A stretch of 17,858 nucleotides of DNA, from contig JAUXBI010000003.1 of the NCBI GenBank assembly GCA_030619435.1, positions 1 to 17,858 of the forward strand. The letters are read 5' to 3'. This document shows positions 14,776 through 17,858 of this stretch, piece by piece; position 1 is the stretch's first letter, and each line of letters begins with the position of its first letter. Position numbers and translations under genes: made by a program. The stretch is from Syntrophaceae bacterium (lineage in GTDB: Bacteria; Desulfobacterota; Syntrophia; Syntrophales; UBA2210). The notes under the pieces were generated by a model. The model was given only the letters and a program-made list of their open reading frames with translations, had not been told where the DNA came from and did no database searches.

Positions 14776-16299
14776 ATGTCAGAAAGTTTATTCGCAGAAA
14801 GCGACTTGGAAACAATCAGCAGGGAAGGTTTAACTGTCGAAGAGGTGTCTTTTCAGCTTAAAATTCTCCACAGTGAACCGATTCCACTTAAGCTTGACAG
14901 ACCCTGTTCAATTGGTGACGGGATAGTGGCTATCCCCGACTCAGATAGAAAAACTTTGATTTCCATACATAACCAGGCAGCTGAAAAGGGAAAAATGTCA
15001 AAATTCGTGCCTGCCTCAGGGGCCGCCAGCCGCATGTTTCGCAGTTGGTTCAACTATTATGAAACGAAAGGTTTCAATGATACTGAAGATGCCGGGATTC
15101 TTAGAAACGAGATCATCCGGTTCGCCTTCTACGATGATCTGTCAAATGTTATATCACACGACGATCGGAACATACTTAGCATCCTGCGGGAAAATACCTC
15201 CGAGATACTGGAATATATACTCACACCAAAGGGGTTAAACTACGCACATCTACCTAAAGCGCTCCTTAAGTTTCATGCATATCCAGACCACAATCGTACA
15301 TCTCTCGAAGAACACCTGGTTGAGGCCACCCTGTACGTACAGGATAAAAATCGCATCTGCCGGATACATATTACTACCTCCGAGGAGCACAGACCGGATG
15401 TAGAAGATTATATCTTCAACATAAAAGAATATTATGAGACCAGATATAACGTGAAGTTCAAAATATCTCTTTCCACTCAATTTCCATCCACAAATACCAT
15501 AGCGGTTGACATGCAGGGCAAACCCTTCCGGGATGAAGCAGGCAGGCTTGTGTTCAGACCCGGAGGACACGGAGCACTCCTGAAAAACTTGAGCATCATT
15601 GAGGAAGATATCATTTTTGTAACAAATATCGACAATATTGTCCCCGACAGATTAAAGCCGGAAACCGTGCTTCACAAGAAAATCCTCGGAGGATATCTTG
15701 TGAAGTTGCGGGAAGAAATGTTCTACTATCTGCGTTTTCTGAAAGAGAATGAGCCGGACGAAAAACAACTTTCCGAGATAGCAGCTTTCTGCCATGAAAG
15801 ACTCTGCGTGGTTCTACCTTCAGATTTTGAGGAATCCCCAAATACAGTGAAGAAAGACTTCGTCTTCAACATACTGAATCGCCCCCTGCGAGTGTGCGGT
15901 ATGGTGAGAAACGAGGGGGAGCCCGGAGGAGGTCCTTTCTGGGTAGAGGGGAAAATGGGAGAGCAATCACTGCAGATTGTTGAGAAGGTACAGATTGACG
16001 CGAAATCGGAAAAACAAAAGGCCGTCTGGAAATCATCCACATATTTCAACCCCGTTGATCTGGTGTGCAGCATTAAAGATTACCGGGGGGATAAATTCGA
16101 TCTGGAAAAATACGTTGACAACGACACTTGCATTGTTTCAGATAAATCCTACAATGGGAAACCCCTGAAGGTCCTGGAACTTCCGGGACTGTGGAATGGC
16201 TCCATGGCGAGATGGAATACCATCTTCGTGGAAGTACCTCCAATAACCTTTAATCCGGTAAAGACTGTGGAAGATCTGCTGAGGGATGAGCACAGATAA
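14776..16299 (+). CDS. DUF4301 family protein, nucleotidyltransferase-like
   Basis: 507 aa, the usual family length. N-terminus follows the DUF4301 pattern (FAESDLETISREGLTVEEV, then PLKLDRPCSIGDGI at 37-50). Function is not established. Motifs recall the UDP-sugar/UDP-HexNAc pyrophosphorylase fold: KFVPASGAASRMF (76-88) in the place of the glycine-rich GGxGTR loop, HITTSEEH (198-205) like the MTS segment, FRPGGHGALLKNL (260-272) like the PPGNGD uridine loop, and FVTNIDN (281-287) like the metal-binding VDN segment. A role in nucleotide-sugar or related phosphate-ester chemistry is an inference. ATG 14776 has GGAG 8 bases upstream. Monocistronic; no sugar genes nearby to help. Confidence 0.85.
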   Translation: MSESLFAESDLETISREGLTVEEVSFQLKILHSEPIPLKLDRPCSIGDGIVAIPDSDRKTLISIHNQAAEKGKMSKFVPASGAASRMFRSWFNYYETKGFNDTEDAGILRNEIIRFAFYDDLSNVISHDDRNILSILRENTSEILEYILTPKGLNYAHLPKALLKFHAYPDHNRTSLEEHLVEATLYVQDKNRICRIHITTSEEHRPDVEDYIFNIKEYYETRYNVKFKISLSTQFPSTNTIAVDMQGKPFRDEAGRLVFRPGGHGALLKNLSIIEEDIIFVTNIDNIVPDRLKPETVLHKKILGGYLVKLREEMFYYLRFLKENEPDEKQLSEIAAFCHERLCVVLPSDFEESPNTVKKDFVFNILNRPLRVCGMVRNEGEPGGGPFWVEGKMGEQSLQIVEKVQIDAKSEKQKAVWKSSTYFNPVDLVCSIKDYRGDKFDLEKYVDNDTCIVSDKSYNGKPLKVLELPGLWNGSMARWNTIFVEVPPITFNPVKTVEDLLRDEHR

Positions 16300-16371
16300 T
16301 CATTGACACAGTTGTAAAAAGGTCTTTTCGCGGCGAATCCAGGTATTTTGGGGAAAAGATGACGGCAGTGC

Positions 16372-16659
16372 CTACTGTTTACTCTTTTCGGGAGAGGACT
16401 TGGATTCTGATGCAGCAGTTGTTGTTTCACTTGAAGTGGAATGTTTGTCACTCTCTGACGTTTCACTGGCGGATGGTTTCTTTCCGCCGTAATCCGTTAC
16501 ATACCAGCCCGACCCCTTGAGATGAAAAGAGGAAAGGGATATCAGCTTATCAACCGGTCCTTCGCAAAACTTGCAGGTTTTAACCTCATTATCCGAGATA
16601 CCCTGAAACACTTCGAACTTCTTGTTACATTTTCTGCATTTATACTCGTAAATGGGCAT
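16372..16659 (-). CDS. FmdB-family zinc-ribbon protein
   Basis: 95 aa. MPIYEYKCRKCNKKFEVFQG is the characteristic FmdB start; C8/C11 and C29/C32 form one zinc ribbon. HLKGSGWYVTDYGGK (46-60) is the usual family end of the folded part. Residues 61-95 are a low-complexity tail of Ser, Thr, Glu and Lys, probably disordered. The name comes from regulation of formamidase in Methylophilus; most homologues are uncharacterised and usually called putative regulatory proteins. ATG 16659 has a strong AGGAGG 5 bases upstream. It follows the HExxH gene by 53 bases on the same strand, likely one operon. A short hairpin (CTCGAACG / CGTTCAAG, one mismatch, about 16692-16714) lies between them. Confidence 0.92.
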   Translation of the reverse strand: MPIYEYKCRKCNKKFEVFQGISDNEVKTCKFCEGPVDKLISLSSFHLKGSGWYVTDYGGKKPSASETSESDKHSTSSETTTAASESKSSPEKSKQ

Positions 16660-16712
16660 AAAGCCTCCTATAATCAGTCAATTAGTACTTGAACGGTCTT
16701 TTCGTTCGAGAA

Positions 16713-17237
16713 CTAACTATATATATCCCCTATCTGATAACGGCTGTTGAAGCAATCAAGCACAAGATTAATGTCTGTATCAGCTACCGACTGGAGCATG
16801 TTTCCGGTAATCGAATGTACCTTTTCTTCTTCCTCAATCTTTTTCGCCAGCGGCGCGTCAAAATCAATCTCTCTGCTATTAAACCGGATAACATGAACAA
16901 GTTCATGTGCAGCTATGTATAACATAAGAGGCGCCAGTTTAACAAATGGCCTGCTTCTTTTCACCGCTGCAAGAATCCGATCATCCTGAAGACAAACCTT
17001 GAAGAAATAGAAATTGTCAGGATGGTCGGCATCGCCACCTTTTTGATAAAGATACCTGCAGAGATGCGCGAAGGCCTTGCTGTTTACTTCGTGCTCCTTG
17101 AGTCGGGCCAGGGTTTCAACCTCATACCTGTGAACTCTCAACCCGCCCCTGCCAAGACGAAAATACCCTTCAGCCAACTCTTCGGCACGGTGAAACATTT
17201 CCCCTACAAGGGATATTTCTGATGGACTGAAATACAT
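16713..17237 (-). CDS. Unrecognised HExxH metallopeptidase-like protein
   Basis: 174 aa; family not recognised. It has a zinc-protease-type motif AAHELVHVIRF with H111, E112 and H115. About 20 residues downstream lies an acidic cluster and H141 (EEEEKVHSI), which could supply a third ligand. No signal peptide or TM segment, so it is probably cytoplasmic. Arg/Tyr/Leu-rich helices dominate residues 1-65. ATG 17237 has no convincing SD (only GAAAA), but a near-consensus promoter lies 33 bases upstream, giving a short leader. First gene of a likely operon with FmdB. A real peptidase is plausible; a metal-binding regulator or degenerate enzyme is also possible. Confidence 0.75.
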   Translation of the reverse strand: MYFSPSEISLVGEMFHRAEELAEGYFRLGRGGLRVHRYEVETLARLKEHEVNSKAFAHLCRYLYQKGGDADHPDNFYFFKVCLQDDRILAAVKRSRPFVKLAPLMLYIAAHELVHVIRFNSREIDFDAPLAKKIEEEEKVHSITGNMLQSVADTDINLVLDCFNSRYQIGDIYS

Positions 17238-17269
17238 TTTTCAAAATCCATTTCTGCAAATCTGTCGCT

Positions 17270-17297
17270 AATATATGCATAACCCGGCAAATGTCAA
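17270..17297 (-). promoter_or_regulatory. Near-consensus sigma-70 promoter for the HExxH/FmdB unit
   Basis: On the minus strand a perfect -35 TTGACA (17297-17292), 16-base spacer, -10 TATATT (17275-17270, 5 of 6). The start would fall about 25 bases before the ATG at 17237. It is one of the best promoters in the window. Confidence 0.7.
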
Positions 17298-17337
17298 TAT
17301 GAAACCTTTGCAACCTCCTGTCCTCGGAATTACATTC

Positions 17338-17362
17338 AAAAAAATGGGGGAAATTCCCGGAA
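17338..17362 (-). terminator. Weak terminator-like site after the right-edge gene
   Basis: On the minus strand GGGAATTTCCC is a short perfect dyad followed by CC, A and seven T. The stem can be only 4 bp, so it is marginal as an intrinsic terminator, but its position 20 bases after the stop of the membrane-protein gene fits. Confidence 0.35.
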
Positions 17363-17381
17363 TTCTGTTTGAGTATGATCT

Positions 17382-17858
17382 TTACTGTTTATTACGAATT
17401 GAATATTCCTTCCAATCAAACCAATTACAAAACCACCTATGATACCATTTGATTTCAACCTGGTCTCCGATGGGGTATCCCATAGCGCGTAACATTTCAT
17501 TGTGACACACTATATTCAGAACAGCCATCGGAGGGGGCTCATCCGCCTCAATATCGAGTCTTTCTGCGGAATATCCAGCACAGCAATCATCAGCTTGATC
17601 AGTGGATGAGATAATTTTCTTTTCGAGGAAGATAAACCGTCGTGCGAGATCGTGATGCAATCTCGCCATTTTCGTAGTTCCGATTGTAAGATCGAGAATG
17701 GAAAACACAGTTACCAAGACAGCCAAAAGCAGTGCCCAAGTCGATCCCATTTTGCCAAGAATTAATGCAATGATGGCTGTGCCAGCCAAGGCAGACAAAA
17801 AACATTGAAAAACTATGAAGTCGATCATAAGGCGCCCGCCTGCTGTTATGATAGAGAA
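17382..17858 (-). CDS. Two-TM SLATT-like membrane protein, N-terminus possibly off window
   Basis: 148 residues from the first ATG (17828), but the frame stays open to the window edge (ten more codons, no stop) and that ATG lacks a good SD, so the real start may lie outside. Two TM segments (about 4-25 and 30-50 from that Met) are followed by a helical cytosolic part: KMARLHHDLARRF (53-65), then LDIEADEPPPM (91-101) and VCHNEMLRAMGY (107-118), then IKWYHRW. This 2TM-plus-helix layout and the IEADEPP and HNE phrases resemble SLATT-domain proteins, a class predicted to act as pore-forming effectors in nucleotide-signalling defence loci. No partner gene is visible. The SLATT assignment is from memory and should be tested. 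Confidence 0.6.
   Translation of the reverse strand, partial: FSIITAGGRLMIDFIVFQCFLSALAGTAIIALILGKMGSTWALLLAVLVTVFSILDLTIGTTKMARLHHDLARRFIFLEKKIISSTDQADDCCAGYSAERLDIEADEPPPMAVLNIVCHNEMLRAMGYPIGDQVEIKWYHRWFCNWFDWKEYSIRNKQ

Overview
The window reads as chromosomal housekeeping DNA from a diderm (Gram-negative) bacterium, most likely a Desulfobacterota (former Deltaproteobacteria) relative. The reasons are the LPS-export permeases LptF and LptG, a six-domain ribosomal protein S1, an IHF-like protein, a PilS/NtrB-type kinase with a sigma-54 activator, and a small Cys-rich sigma-region-4 protein. The assignment is by protein character only. No phage, transposase, CRISPR array, tRNA or rRNA was seen, and base composition looks even and moderate in G+C.

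Layout. The left edge holds the 5' part of a PHP-domain phosphoesterase (minus), diverging from lptF-lptG (plus, 4-nt overlap). A long minus-strand block follows, read in the order panC, panD, DUF502 membrane protein, metK, ahcY. It makes pantothenate (CoA precursor), makes SAM and clears SAH. panC has a long, foldable leader ending in a strong intrinsic terminator hairpin directly before its ribosome binding site, which suggests attenuation or a structured regulatory RNA. Diverging from panC is a 91-residue protein made of a Cys-rich head and a sigma-70 region 4 helix-turn-helix, with a good sigma-70-type promoter. Next on the minus strand come rpsA, sppA and an ihfB-like gene (read in that order). 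A cluster of three hairpins sits between rpsA and sppA.

Further right, a sensor kinase (six TM helices, PAS, HisKA, HATPase; TTG start with a strong SD) and an NtrC-family sigma-54 activator form a two-gene operon on the minus strand. Diverging from it is a DUF4301 protein (plus) with motifs resembling sugar nucleotidyltransferases. Then comes a minus-strand pair: an unrecognised HExxH metallopeptidase-like protein followed by an FmdB-type zinc ribbon, driven by a near-consensus promoter. The right edge carries a two-TM protein resembling SLATT-type membrane proteins, whose frame runs open to the window end.

The points most worth follow-up are the panC leader RNA, the Cys-rich stand-alone sigma region 4 protein, the divergent MetK lacking one of the two family signatures, the DUF4301 protein, and the HExxH/FmdB pair. 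I did not see a clear new multi-gene system; most of the window is core metabolism.
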